A stretch of DNA of 64,000 nucleotides from Methanomassiliicoccus sp. (GTDB lineage Archaea; Thermoplasmatota; Thermoplasmata; Methanomassiliicoccales; Methanomassiliicoccaceae), in assembly GCA_012719175.1 (NCBI GenBank), contig JAAYAX010000005.1, forward strand, positions 294,658-358,657, written 5' to 3'. The position numbers were made by a program, and so were the translations under genes. Shown piece after piece: positions 17,234 to 25,367 of this stretch. The notes below the pieces were generated by a model. The model searched no databases. It had not been told where the DNA came from and saw nothing but the letters and a program-made list of their open reading frames with translations. Position 1 is the first letter of the stretch; each line of letters opens with the position of its first letter.

Positions 17234-17518
17234 ATGACCAAGGTCCTCTTCCGCACCTACGGTCATCCAACGCACATCGTGGGCGGAGGACAGACGGACA
17301 TCGAGTTCCCGGGAGTCACCGTGAAGGACCTCCTCGATCAGTTGGTGAGGACCTTTGGCGATCCCATGAGAAACATCCTCTACCCCAAGGATGACAAGTT
17401 TTCGGACATGCTCTATGTCCTGATCAATGGAAAGAACATGACCTATCTCGATGGCCTGTCCTCCAGGCTCCAGGACGGCGATGTGGTCGCCGTGCTCCCG
17501 ATGACGGCCGGGGGTTAA
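17234..17518 (+). CDS. MoaD/ThiS-type ubiquitin-like sulfur carrier
   Basis: 95-residue beta-grasp protein ending in the diagnostic Gly-Gly (VAVLPMTAGG). In MoaD and ThiS the terminal glycine is activated by an E1-like enzyme and carries a thiocarboxylate. Core landmarks are DIEFPGVTVKDLLDQLVRTF and YVLINGKNM. The ATG (17234) begins one base after the TGA of the flavoprotein gene, so translation is probably coupled. No MoaE, MoeB or ThiF is adjacent, so its use (molybdopterin, tungstopterin, thiolation or protein modification) is open. Confidence 0.85.
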   Translation: MTKVLFRTYGHPTHIVGGGQTDIEFPGVTVKDLLDQLVRTFGDPMRNILYPKDDKFSDMLYVLINGKNMTYLDGLSSRLQDGDVVAVLPMTAGG

Positions 17519-17560
17519 GTTCCGTGGCAGCTACCCAGCATGACAATAATATACTACCAT

Positions 17561-17585
17561 GAATGATAATAATATAATATCATTC
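17561..17585. repeat. 25-bp inverted repeat, possible operator
   Basis: GAATGATA (17561-17568) and TATCATTC (17578-17585) are perfect 8-bp inverted arms around 9 A/T bases. It lies 64 bp upstream of the small frame at 17649, in promoter-like AT-rich DNA. A regulator-binding role is inferred from symmetry and position. Confidence 0.4.
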
Positions 17586-17648
17586 AAATAGTAGTCTCTC
17601 CAATAATAATATGCACGAGTTCTGTCAACTGGGATGGGGGGAGTTGAC

Positions 17649-17807
17649 ATGAGAGATACCGAGATAGCTCAGGCCAAAACGGCCGCTCGCCTGCTCAGTG
17701 GGTACCTGGACGATATAGAGCCCAGGCCTTCGCATAAGGATTCGGAGCCTACCTTCTCCAGCGGCATGGCCGTCAGTGGAACCCGCAGGGTCCCTGAACA
17801 TGCTTGA
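17649..17807 (+). CDS. Possible small protein, 52 residues
   Basis: Open frame starting MRDTEIAQAKTAARLLSGYL and ending RRVPEHA, preceded by GGGGGGAG about 5 nt before the ATG, a strong ribosome site. It is compositionally normal for the genome (GC-rich codons inside an AT-rich gap), which supports coding. No homologue recognised; the first 20 residues look helical. It may be a small regulatory protein or a remnant. Confidence 0.4.
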   Translation: MRDTEIAQAKTAARLLSGYLDDIEPRPSHKDSEPTFSSGMAVSGTRRVPEHA

Positions 17808-17853
17808 AACATGTCCAGTGGGCCCCATAATAGGATCTATTTAGTCATAGCCA

Positions 17854-17872
17854 GATTATTAATTTAATAATC
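17854..17872. repeat. Perfect 19-bp AT-rich palindrome
   Basis: GATTATTAA and TTAATAATC flank a single central T. It lies about 113 bp upstream of the ATG at 17985. It could be an operator for that gene; in such AT-rich DNA chance symmetry is possible. Confidence 0.35.
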
Positions 17873-17984
17873 AATTCTCGATTTATAATAAGTGTGATAT
17901 AACCTCTATATCCGCCTACATCGTTACTATTTCTTGGTCAAGTGAATTTGAACGGGCCGCATAGCTTTGCTAGGTGGTGATGGG

Positions 17985-18461
17985 ATGGGAAGGTTCAAAT
18001 TTTTCAAGGCTAGGAACTACAAGGATTATTGGATCATTAACGAGCTTGTCGAGCAGTGCAACGAAGAGGGCAAGGACGGCAGGTTCCGCTGGTGCTACGC
18101 TCCCCGGGAGCACGTCAACCTGCCATATATCGAGCCGGGGACACAGGCCAAGCTGATCATTACCAAGGATAAGGTACCGAGGATAGTGGGCTTTTACTCC
18201 TACGACTCCGACGATCGAAGGTTGGACGTCCTCTATGTCGTGCCCAAGATGAGAGGACATCACATTGCACTGGATATTGTGGACGACTTCCTGCGGATCC
18301 CCCCGCGGGACAAGCAGGCGAAGGTTCTCAACCCCTGCCGGGCGGTGCGCAAGATGCTCAACAAGCACTATCCCGGTCGCTTCGAGGCTGTCGTGACCAG
18401 AGGGAGAGAGTTCATCACGATCCACTACGAGGAGGAGGACCTTGTAGGATATATGGGATAA
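17985..18461 (+). CDS. Hypothetical protein, weakly acetyltransferase-like
   Basis: 158-residue soluble protein; ATG 17985 is preceded by GGTGGTGA. Starts with a basic segment (GRFKFFKARNYKDYWIINEL). The region LDVLYVVPKMRGHHIALDIVDDFLRI has the rhythm of a GNAT acetyl-CoA-binding motif (V-P-x-x-RG-x-x-IA), followed by KVLNPCRAVRKMLNKHYPG. That assignment is tentative. It is monocistronic and convergent with glnA, only 27 nt apart. Confidence 0.65.
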   Translation: MGRFKFFKARNYKDYWIINELVEQCNEEGKDGRFRWCYAPREHVNLPYIEPGTQAKLIITKDKVPRIVGFYSYDSDDRRLDVLYVVPKMRGHHIALDIVDDFLRIPPRDKQAKVLNPCRAVRKMLNKHYPGRFEAVVTRGREFITIHYEEEDLVGYMG

Positions 18462-18478
18462 AAAAGGGGAAAAAGGAG
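18459..18478 (-). terminator. U-rich terminator of glnA
   Basis: Read on the minus strand, the 20 nt after the glnA stop contain T5 and T6 tracts separated by C4 (CTCCTTTTTCCCCTTTTTTA), the usual archaeal intrinsic termination signal. Confidence 0.6.
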
Positions 18479-18488
18479 AAAGGAAGGT

Positions 18489-19940
18489 TTAGGTGTCGAA
18501 GTACAGATAGAACTCCGAGGGGTGCGGGCGTAGCCGTATGTAGTCGTTCTCCTTGAGGCGCTTGTAAGCGATCCACTCCTCCACGAAATCCTTGGTGAAG
18601 ACGTTACCCCGCAGCAGGAAATCATGGTCCGATTCCAGGTTATCCAGGGACTTCTCCAGGGAGCCAGGGACCTGCTTAATGAGGGCCTGCTCCTCCTTGG
18701 GCAGCTCGAACATGTCCGTGTCGTGGGGGGAACCGGGATCTATCTTGTTCTTTATGCCGTCAAGACCTGCCATGAGCATTGCGGAGAAGGCCAGGTAGGG
18801 GTTGGACGTGCAGTCTGGGGGCCTGTACTCGATCCTCTTGGACTTGGGGCTCTTGGAGTACATGGGTATCCTGACCGCTGCGGACCGGTTCCTCTGCGAG
18901 TACACGAGGTTGACGGGCGCTTCGTACCCAGGGACCAGCCGGCGATATGAGTTGGTGGAGGGGTTGGTCAGGGCCAGCAGCGAGGGGGAGTGCTCGAGTA
19001 TGCCCCCGATGTAGTAGAGGGCCTCCTGGGACAGGAGGGCGTAGCCCTTCTCATCGAAGAACACGTTATTACCACCCTTTGACAGGCTCTGGTGGGTGTG
19101 CATGCCGGTACCATTGTCACCGAACAGGGGTTTGGGCATGAAGGTGACGGTCTTGCCGAGCTGGGCCGCGGTGTTCTTCAGGACATACTTGTAGAGCATG
19201 ACCTGGTCGGCCATCTTCGTCAGGGTCTGGAACCGCATGCCGATCTCGCCCTGGCCAGCGGTGGCGACCTCGTGGTGATGTAGCTCGCACTCGATCCCCA
19301 CGTCCATGAGGTTCATGACAGCCTGGGACCGGAAGTCCTGCAGCGAGTCGGTGGGCGGGACGGGGAAGTAACCCTCCTTGTTCTTGGGGCGATGGCCGAG
19401 GTTGATCCCGTTGACGTTGTTGCCAGAGTTCCATATACCCTCGTTCGAATCTATGTAGTAGAAACCGCAGTGCTGGTTCTGTTCGAAGCGGATGGAGTCG
19501 AAGACGAAGAACTCCAGCTCCGGGCCGAAATACGCGGTGTCGGCGATCCCACTGTCACTTAGGTACTCCTCGGCCTTCTGGGCTATGTACCGAGGATCCT
19601 TCCCATACCTGTTCCCGTTGATGGGCTCACGAACGTTGCAGAAGACCGAGAGCGTCGGTATCCTGCATGCGGGGTCCAGGAAAGCGGTGTTCATATCAGG
19701 GACAAGGAGCATGTCGCTCTCATCTATGTGGGCGAACCCCCGGATGGAGGAAGCATCGAAACCCACACCGTCCTGGAGCAGGTCCTCGGACATCCTTCCC
19801 GCGGGATAGGTGATGTGCTGCAGCGTACCAGGCACATCGGTGAACTTGAAGTCCACCATTCCGACCTTGCCAGAGGTACACATGTCCATGGCCTCGGCTT
19901 TGCTCATTCTCTCCTTGACACGGTTGTTGTCTGCCACCAT
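18489..19940 (-). CDS. glnA: Glutamine synthetase type I
   Basis: Makes glutamine from glutamate, ammonia and ATP. 483 residues, GSI-beta-like: SNEGIW...GHRPKNKEGYFPVPPTDS carries the beta-type insertion, with catalytic and metal segments ELHHHEVATAGQGEIG, GTGMHTHQSL and EAPVNLVYSQRNRSAAVRIP. The loop that holds the adenylylated tyrosine in enteric GSI (NLYDLP) reads DMFELP here, with Phe411 in the Tyr position, so control by adenylylation is excluded. PII proteins or transcriptional control are the likely regulators. Palindromes upstream (20088-20105, 20175-20190) and a U-rich terminator suggest a monocistronic regulated gene. Confidence 0.95.
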   Translation of the reverse strand: MVADNNRVKERMSKAEAMDMCTSGKVGMVDFKFTDVPGTLQHITYPAGRMSEDLLQDGVGFDASSIRGFAHIDESDMLLVPDMNTAFLDPACRIPTLSVFCNVREPINGNRYGKDPRYIAQKAEEYLSDSGIADTAYFGPELEFFVFDSIRFEQNQHCGFYYIDSNEGIWNSGNNVNGINLGHRPKNKEGYFPVPPTDSLQDFRSQAVMNLMDVGIECELHHHEVATAGQGEIGMRFQTLTKMADQVMLYKYVLKNTAAQLGKTVTFMPKPLFGDNGTGMHTHQSLSKGGNNVFFDEKGYALLSQEALYYIGGILEHSPSLLALTNPSTNSYRRLVPGYEAPVNLVYSQRNRSAAVRIPMYSKSPKSKRIEYRPPDCTSNPYLAFSAMLMAGLDGIKNKIDPGSPHDTDMFELPKEEQALIKQVPGSLEKSLDNLESDHDFLLRGNVFTKDFVEEWIAYKRLKENDYIRLRPHPSEFYLYFDT

Positions 19941-20087
19941 CGTTGTTCACGTCCTTCCTGTTTCTTTCGGTGAGTTCGGAAATCGGACGAGGCCGGCACG
20001 AGCTCACCTCTATTGTGAGGTCGCATCTTTCATCTTCAATGAGATGTTTGTCGACCTACACTAGAGGCTCAATAGACAAATTACTAA

Positions 20088-20105
20088 TTATAACTTTTGT
20101 TATAA
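20088..20105. repeat. 18-bp palindrome upstream of glnA
   Basis: TTATAAC-TTTT-GTTATAA: perfect 7-bp arms with a 4-nt centre, about 148 bp upstream of the glnA ATG. It overlaps a TATA-like sequence on the minus strand (AGTTATAATT), so binding here would block the polymerase complex. It does not look like the NrpR operator known from other methanogens. Confidence 0.4.
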
Positions 20106-20174
20106 GACAATTACATACTATTGCTCTTTAATACACTTCATATGTATAATCGGAATATTTGATTCCGTTAGTAT

Positions 20175-20190
20175 CGCGATCTTGATCGCG
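20175..20190. repeat. 16-bp GC-rich palindrome between glnA and tyrS
   Basis: CGCGATC-TT-GATCGCG: perfect 7-bp arms, 2-nt centre, standing in AT-rich DNA. The spacing suits a protein-binding dyad better than an RNA hairpin (a 2-nt loop is too tight). Confidence 0.4.
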
Positions 20191-20342
20191 CATGTCATGT
20201 CGGCAGGTGGAAGGTGCTCCTATGAACATCTCCATCCTCGCTCTCTTTTTTCAAAATATTACGATCAATCGGCGCACCTGGCCACCGATCGGTCGGAACA
20301 TTTGACATCGAGTACCTGGTTTTTCCTCCCGCCCCGAAACAC

Positions 20343-20350
20343 TAAATAAT
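20343..20350 (+). promoter_or_regulatory. TATA box of tyrS, leaderless start
   Basis: TAAATAAT lies 27-34 nt upstream of the tyrS ATG (20377), the distance that puts the transcription start at or next to the start codon. No ribosome-binding sequence is present, so the mRNA is probably leaderless. Confidence 0.6.
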
Positions 20351-20376
20351 CCTCAGGGAATCGGTACCCGAGTCAT

Positions 20377-21420
20377 ATGGACACCGAAAAAAGGTTCAAC
20401 CTGTTGGCGAGGAACACTGAGGAGATCGTCACCGTCGAAGAGCTTAAGAAGATCCTCGAGACCAACCCTTCGCCGAGGAGCTATATCGGGTTCGAACCCT
20501 CTGGCCTGGTACACTTGGGTTGGGTCATTTGCGCCAACAAGGTGAAGGACCTTGTGGACGCAGGATTCGATATGACCATCTTCTTTGCGGACTGGCATGC
20601 GTACATCAACGACAAGCTGGGAGGGGACATCGAGCGCATCCGCATCTGTGCAAAATACATGGAGGACTGCTTCGAGGCTTTGGGCGTTCCTCGGGACAAG
20701 GTGAATTTCGTCCTCGCCTCCGAGATCATGGACATCACCTACTGGGAAAAGGTGATGAAGGTCGGAAAGGTCACCTCCCTCTCACGGATTAAGAGGGCCA
20801 TGACCATCATGGGGAGGAAGGAGGACGACGCCGAGCTCGATTCCTCCAAGTTCCTCTACCCTCTGATGCAGGCCACAGATATCTTCCAGATGGACATCGA
20901 TCTAGCTTATTCGGGTATCGATCAGCGTAGGGCTCACATGTTGGCTCGGGAGGCGGGAGAGAAGCTCCAGTGGAAGGTGCCCGTTGCCCTCCATACACCA
21001 CTTCTCCCCGGCCTCAAGGGCATGAGCCGCATGGACCCCGTCGCGAACAAGATGTCCAAGTCCGATCCCGACAGCGGAATAATCATCCATGATTCGCCAG
21101 AGGACATCGAGAGGAAGATCAAGAAGGCCTTCTGTCCCCCTGAAGTGGAGGGCAACCCTATCCTGGCTATCGCCAAGATGATCCTGTTCCAGAAGAGCCC
21201 GGTCTTCATCATCGACCGGCCCGAGAAGTTCGGCGGACGCCTGGAGTTCACCTCCTACGAGGAGCTGGAATCGACTTACGTAGAGGGAAAGCTCCATCCC
21301 ATGGACCTGAAGATCGGTGTGGCCAAGGCCCTTAGCGAGCAACTACAGGGAGCAAGGGAGTATTTCCAGAGGAATCCCCAGAACCTTGATGCCATGCGTC
21401 GTTCCCTGGGCATCATCTGA
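20377..21420 (+). CDS. tyrS: Tyrosyl-tRNA synthetase, archaeal type
   Basis: Charges tRNA-Tyr. 347 residues, the compact archaeal/eukaryotic form. Class I signatures: HLGW (46-49, the HIGH motif) in FEPSGLVHLGW, and KMSKS (225-229). Tyrosine-recognition region YPLMQATDIFQMDIDLAYSGIDQRR is conserved with archaeal TyrRS. The leaderless start is supported by a TATA box 27-34 nt upstream. It is monocistronic; about 150 nt follow before the next gene. Confidence 0.95.
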   Translation: MDTEKRFNLLARNTEEIVTVEELKKILETNPSPRSYIGFEPSGLVHLGWVICANKVKDLVDAGFDMTIFFADWHAYINDKLGGDIERIRICAKYMEDCFEALGVPRDKVNFVLASEIMDITYWEKVMKVGKVTSLSRIKRAMTIMGRKEDDAELDSSKFLYPLMQATDIFQMDIDLAYSGIDQRRAHMLAREAGEKLQWKVPVALHTPLLPGLKGMSRMDPVANKMSKSDPDSGIIIHDSPEDIERKIKKAFCPPEVEGNPILAIAKMILFQKSPVFIIDRPEKFGGRLEFTSYEELESTYVEGKLHPMDLKIGVAKALSEQLQGAREYFQRNPQNLDAMRRSLGII

Positions 21421-21576
21421 AGGAACGGTCCGGGGCGTCCCGTTTGGTGCGCCCCTTCGTAGTTCTTTCTTCAGCTCAAGATGTTATCAGAGCGAGGAAC
21501 TCACGCAGGGCGCTTAATGTAATCCATCCCCTCTCCCTGGGGTTCGATAATAGCGATCCGTGAGGAGTTGGACCCG

Positions 21577-23076
21577 ATGCAACAGGAAGCTAGCGCCAGG
21601 ATACCTCAGGAAGTGTTGACATTCTTTTCCAAACCGGGGGGTCATTCCCTCATCATCAGGGGCGAGGCGGGTACAGGCAAGACCACCCTCTCCCTGCAGC
21701 TGATAGAGGAGCTTGCTCAATACAATAACAGCCACTACCTCTCCACGCGGGTCTCGGACATCTTGCTGCTGGTGCAGTTCCCGTGGCTGGGGGAGAAGAT
21801 ATATGGCAAGGAATACACCAGCTTCGTGAAGAACCAGGTGCCCTGGATAACAGGCGAGGGCGACCCTGATACCGCCCACGTGATCCCCCGTGATGACGGA
21901 GCCCACGATGTCGGTCTTAAGAAGCTCATGGACATATATCACGACGAGCGCCGGTCGGGGGCCGATGTCTTCCCTGCCATGGAGGACGTCAACCGCGTCT
22001 ATGATGCTGTGAAGGGTGCTCTGCCTCAGCGTTCGCTGGTGGTCATAGATTCCCTAGATGCCTTGGCGGAGAGGCACGGGCTAGAGAACGCTCCATTCAT
22101 TACCGCCATCCAGAAGGACCTGGTGGAGGGCTATGGCGCGAACATAATCTTCGTGTTCGAGAACAACGAGAAAGAGAACGATTACCTTGCCGACGCCTCC
22201 GTGGTGCTGTCCGCACAGGAGCATCAGGGGCGGACCATACGCCACCTTAAGGTGCAGAAGCTCCGAGGCTGTGAGATCAAACAGCTGCGTTACCTGTTCA
22301 CCCTCAAGGGGGGCAGGGTCCAGAGCTTCGGGAACATCAAGTCCCTGGACGTGACCCTTGACAGGGAGTGGTCTTCCCTCTCTGACAACCGAGGCAAGAT
22401 ATCGTCAGGCCTGGTAGACCTGGACCGCCTCTTGGGAGGCGGGTTCAACCCTGGGGCCGCAGTGCTGTATGAGATAGGCAAGAACGTGCCCATGGAGATC
22501 ATCAGTCTGATGGAGCAGTCTCTGGTTGCCAACTTCGCCTCTCAGCGCCGGGGAGCCCTGTGGCTGCCTATGAAGCGGGTTAGCGCCGACACCGTGAAGA
22601 AACAGCTCTCCGCGGCCATACATCCCAACCTATTCGATAAGTGCGTCCGCATACCCGAGCTGGCTGTCCAGAGCGAGGCTGGCCGCTCCAATCACGTTCT
22701 GAGGGTGGAGGGCGCGGATGTGGCCGCGGACCTCAAGTGGGACCTGCTCACGTACTCCTTAAAATCAGCGGACATGCCATACCTCACTCTGTTCGGGTTC
22801 GACACACTGGAATCGATATACGGGGAGAACGTCATGAGCGGGCTCACCGAGCATGTCGCCACCCTGAAGCGGAACGGGGGCGTGTTCGCAGCCCTTTCAT
22901 CGGAGTCAACCCAGTCGAACAAGAAATTGATAGATCTGTCAACTGTGCATCTTAAGATTGAGCGGATCGACGGGGTGCTCACGCTCTACGGTGAGGAGCC
23001 CTTCACAGAGTGCAACGCCGTCACCCTGGAGTGGAGGGAGCGGGGCGGTTGTCTGTCGCTCACGCCGGTGGTCTGA
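21577..23076 (+). CDS. RecA-superfamily ATPase, KaiC/GvpD-like
   Basis: 499 residues from ATG 21577 (GAGGAG 9 nt upstream). The N-terminal half is a P-loop NTPase: Walker A GEAGTGKT (29-36), a hydrophobic strand ending in Walker B-like VVIDSLD (D158), and a conserved FVFEN segment. The C-terminal half (from about residue 265, SGLVDLDRLLGGGFNPGAAVLYE) looks like a second KaiC/RecA module whose P-loop has degenerated. This layout resembles GvpD and other archaeal RAD55-family regulators. No gas-vesicle genes are nearby, so the function is unknown; a signalling or regulatory role is inference. Confidence 0.75.
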   Translation: MQQEASARIPQEVLTFFSKPGGHSLIIRGEAGTGKTTLSLQLIEELAQYNNSHYLSTRVSDILLLVQFPWLGEKIYGKEYTSFVKNQVPWITGEGDPDTAHVIPRDDGAHDVGLKKLMDIYHDERRSGADVFPAMEDVNRVYDAVKGALPQRSLVVIDSLDALAERHGLENAPFITAIQKDLVEGYGANIIFVFENNEKENDYLADASVVLSAQEHQGRTIRHLKVQKLRGCEIKQLRYLFTLKGGRVQSFGNIKSLDVTLDREWSSLSDNRGKISSGLVDLDRLLGGGFNPGAAVLYEIGKNVPMEIISLMEQSLVANFASQRRGALWLPMKRVSADTVKKQLSAAIHPNLFDKCVRIPELAVQSEAGRSNHVLRVEGADVAADLKWDLLTYSLKSADMPYLTLFGFDTLESIYGENVMSGLTEHVATLKRNGGVFAALSSESTQSNKKLIDLSTVHLKIERIDGVLTLYGEEPFTECNAVTLEWRERGGCLSLTPVV

Positions 23077-23121
23077 GCGCGCCGCGTCAATTATTTGTAT
23101 GGCCATGCCCTAGGATGGTCG

Positions 23122-23826
23122 ATGATGCCACGGACCTTGCTGGTGGACCTAGGCGGGACATTGATAGACCTGTTCGGGCACACTAGCCCCGGTCAGGTCC
23201 TGCCCAGATCTCTCGAGGGGGCGTCCCGGGTGTTGATGGAGGCAGGTTCTCGCCCACCTCCGATCAGCGTTCTAGAGTCCCGATGGGAAACACGGAGGCA
23301 GGACCCCAACGACACCTCAGTGAGGACTCTGGAGGACCGTTTGTCGTTCACCTTCGATATCGATCCCAACGAGGGGGCGCTGCTGCTCTCGGCCTGCCGC
23401 GCGTTCATGTGGCCGCTCTTCTCTCAGACAAGGGTGTTCGAGGATACCCTCCCCTTTCTGTCCCACGCCCGGACCCGTGGCATAAGGGTGGTCATAGTCT
23501 CTAACACCACCTGGGGGAGCCCGGCCCACCTGTGGAGGGAGCTATTAGATGTGATAGGTCTAAGCGCCTGCGTCGACGCTTCGGTGTTCTGCCGGGACGT
23601 GGGTCGAAGGAAGCCTGACCCCATGGTCTACCGATATGCCATGGAGGTAGCGGGGACACCCCCGGAGAGCTGCCTCTTCGTGGGCGATAATCCAGTATGG
23701 GACGTGGAAGGTCCTGAGAGAGCGGGTATAAGATCAGTGCTCTTAGACAGAAGGGCCGAATGGATCGGCCAGGGCTATGACCGCACCACGTCTTTGCTTG
23801 AGGTCAAGGACCTATACCTGAAGTAG
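23122..23826 (+). CDS. HAD-superfamily hydrolase
   Basis: Probable phosphatase of the haloacid dehalogenase superfamily, 234 residues from ATG 23122 (the next codon is also ATG). Motif I is DLGGTLID, where the second acidic residue of DxD is Gly, a variation that occurs in the family. Motif II is the Ser/Thr of VIVSNTTWG, motif III the Lys of GRRKPDPMVYR, and motif IV GDNPVWDVEGPERAG. The substrate is unknown; phosphoglycolate-like or nucleotide substrates are common for this subgroup. The stop codon is TAG, and the 3' end overlaps the convergent DHH gene by 23 nt. Confidence 0.85.
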   Translation: MMPRTLLVDLGGTLIDLFGHTSPGQVLPRSLEGASRVLMEAGSRPPPISVLESRWETRRQDPNDTSVRTLEDRLSFTFDIDPNEGALLLSACRAFMWPLFSQTRVFEDTLPFLSHARTRGIRVVIVSNTTWGSPAHLWRELLDVIGLSACVDASVFCRDVGRRKPDPMVYRYAMEVAGTPPESCLFVGDNPVWDVEGPERAGIRSVLLDRRAEWIGQGYDRTTSLLEVKDLYLK

Positions 23827-24808
23827 GGCGCCGACCCTGGATCTCGCGGAAGAATTCCATGGTGCGCTTCATGCACATGTTCAGGACCGCCTCCACGTCC
23901 CCCACACCTGTGAGGCCGGCAGCTCCCGCATGTCCCCCACCACTGTTGTTGGTCTCCCCGCCGATCTCGTCGAGGAGCACTCCCAAGTGGAGGCCCTTCC
24001 TGACCATATCCTGCCTAGCGCGGGAGCTGATCCGGAACCTTTCGTCTCTCTGGGACCCTACGAAGGAGATGTCCGCCCCGATGTTCAAAAGCGCCTTGCA
24101 CACCGAACTCTCGTGAGCGCTGCCTAAGGAGATGGCCACGATATTGTCGCCGATCCTTTCGAAGCGCATGCGCTGTGCCCCTTTGAGCTGGGAGATCCGC
24201 TCGGAGACATCCGTATCCAGATCCGTCAGGTCCATGACCTCGTCCATCTCTATGCCTGAGGTCTCCATCACCTCAGCGAACGAACGCATCATGGTTGCGT
24301 TGGCGAAGCGGAAATGCCCGCTGTCGGTGAGCATGCCCACAGCCAGGGCGAGCCCTATGTTCCTGTCGATGGTTGCTCCGGAGACCCTCAGGAGATCGAA
24401 CACGATCTCCGCACAGCTCCGTCGTCCCTCATCGATGCAGCACAATCCCTGATCCCAATCCCCGCTGGGAGAGTGGTGGTCGATGGCCACGATGTCCCTA
24501 CCGGAAACGTCGATCCCTATCTGGTCCATTGAAGATGAGTCCACGGCGACCAGGTAATCAAAGTCATCAAGGTTCACTTGGTTCTCTACCGCCAGATCGA
24601 GCTTCATGGCCATGACCTTGGCCACCCTATCTATGCCACCGACCGCCACCACGGTGACCTCGGGGAAGCTGCGGTAGATGGCATAAGCTGAGCCAAGGGC
24701 ATCGGGGTCAGCATTGCCATGAAGGAAGACAGCCTTCTTGCCTGCCTTCAGCTTATCTGATATTGCTAGAAGCTGACCACTGAACGGATGTTCACAGTAA
24801 CGGTCCAT
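23804..24808 (-). CDS. DHH-family phosphoesterase
   Basis: Mn-dependent phosphoesterase of the RecJ/NrnA/cyclic-dinucleotide phosphodiesterase superfamily, 334 residues from ATG 24808. N-terminal DHH domain: GNADPDALGSA, VAVDSSSMDQ, the DHH motif in AIDHHSP, and AVGMLTDSGHFRFA. C-terminal DHHA1 domain ends with the GGGHAGAAG substrate-binding motif. The short two-domain form without membrane or CBS parts suits an oligoribonuclease (NrnA-like) or a cyclic dinucleotide/pAp phosphatase; sequence does not decide. Convergent with, and overlapping, the HAD gene. Confidence 0.88.
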   Translation of the reverse strand: MDRYCEHPFSGQLLAISDKLKAGKKAVFLHGNADPDALGSAYAIYRSFPEVTVVAVGGIDRVAKVMAMKLDLAVENQVNLDDFDYLVAVDSSSMDQIGIDVSGRDIVAIDHHSPSGDWDQGLCCIDEGRRSCAEIVFDLLRVSGATIDRNIGLALAVGMLTDSGHFRFANATMMRSFAEVMETSGIEMDEVMDLTDLDTDVSERISQLKGAQRMRFERIGDNIVAISLGSAHESSVCKALLNIGADISFVGSQRDERFRISSRARQDMVRKGLHLGVLLDEIGGETNNSGGGHAGAAGLTGVGDVEAVLNMCMKRTMEFFREIQGRRPTSGIGP

Positions 24809-24995
24809 ATAACTCAACCTGGTGGGATGGCACCGTGGTCATTGAGGACACGTCCCCACTTCTTTTGATCTCCGCCTCATGTGAACCACTATGCTCCTCC
24901 ATCCGCAATTTATGTTAAAATCGTATGGGAAAGAATTAATCCCGACCCTGGAGGGACATGTGCCCTCAGGGCAAGGCGCAGTTTATCCAACGGCC

Positions 24996-25367
24996 TTACA
25001 TCGAGCCCAGAGACGGACCAGAGGGTGTGGACAACGCCTTGTTGAGCTGGTCCTGCAGGGCCTGATATCTGTCCCGTAGTGACTTCTCTTGGCGCTCCAG
25101 GCTCTTTAGGCGGACCTCCATGGTCTCCTTGCTCTCCTCGATGTCCTTCAGAATGGTCTCCTTGCCGTCAGCCTTGATCAGCAGGGCACCAATGGACTTG
25201 TAGATGACCACGTCCTCGGGGGACTTGGTCAGCTCCTCCGTGGTGCGGGTCATTTCCTTGACCTGGGCATCTATCTGGAACTTCTGATTCAGAACCGCCT
25301 GCAGTTGCTGCTGGAGCTGCTGGAACTGAGCGATCTGGTTCTGGACCTTGGGACTCAAATCATCCAT
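24996..25367 (-). CDS. pfdB: Prefoldin subunit beta
   Basis: Hexameric co-chaperone that hands unfolded proteins to the thermosome. 123 residues from ATG 25367, which has AGGTGA 5 nt upstream (an in-frame GTG three codons earlier overlaps this site). Two long coiled-coil helices (VQNQIAQFQQLQQQLQAVLN and the RLKSLERQEKSLRDRYQALQ region) flank the beta-hairpin VVIYKSIGALLIKADG, the beta-type layout. Last gene of the RNA-processing superoperon; it overlaps the pcc1 3' end by 8 nt. Confidence 0.92.
   Translation of the reverse strand: MDDLSPKVQNQIAQFQQLQQQLQAVLNQKFQIDAQVKEMTRTTEELTKSPEDVVIYKSIGALLIKADGKETILKDIEESKETMEVRLKSLERQEKSLRDRYQALQDQLNKALSTPSGPSLGSM

Larger units (their letters stand above)
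17519..17984. other. AT-rich intergenic region with two palindromes and one small open frame
   Basis: 466 nt between the MoaD-like gene and the 17985 gene. It is much richer in A+T than the surrounding genes. Contents: a dyad at 17561-17585, an SD-led 52-codon frame at 17649-17807, a perfect palindrome at 17854-17872, and TATA-like runs around 17880-17915 that could serve the 17985 gene. No RNA gene was recognised. Confidence 0.6.
19941..20376. other. Divergent intergenic region between glnA and tyrS
   Basis: 436 nt. The first part next to glnA is moderately GC-rich, 20060-20170 is AT-rich with several TATA-like elements on both strands, and the tyrS side holds a clear TATA at 20343-20350. 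Two strong palindromes are listed separately. No RNA gene or convincing small frame was seen. Confidence 0.55.

Noticed and set aside
20485..20505. GGTTCGAACCC resembling a tRNA T-loop
   Set aside because: It lies in frame inside tyrS (the FEPSG codons) and no cloverleaf can be drawn around it.
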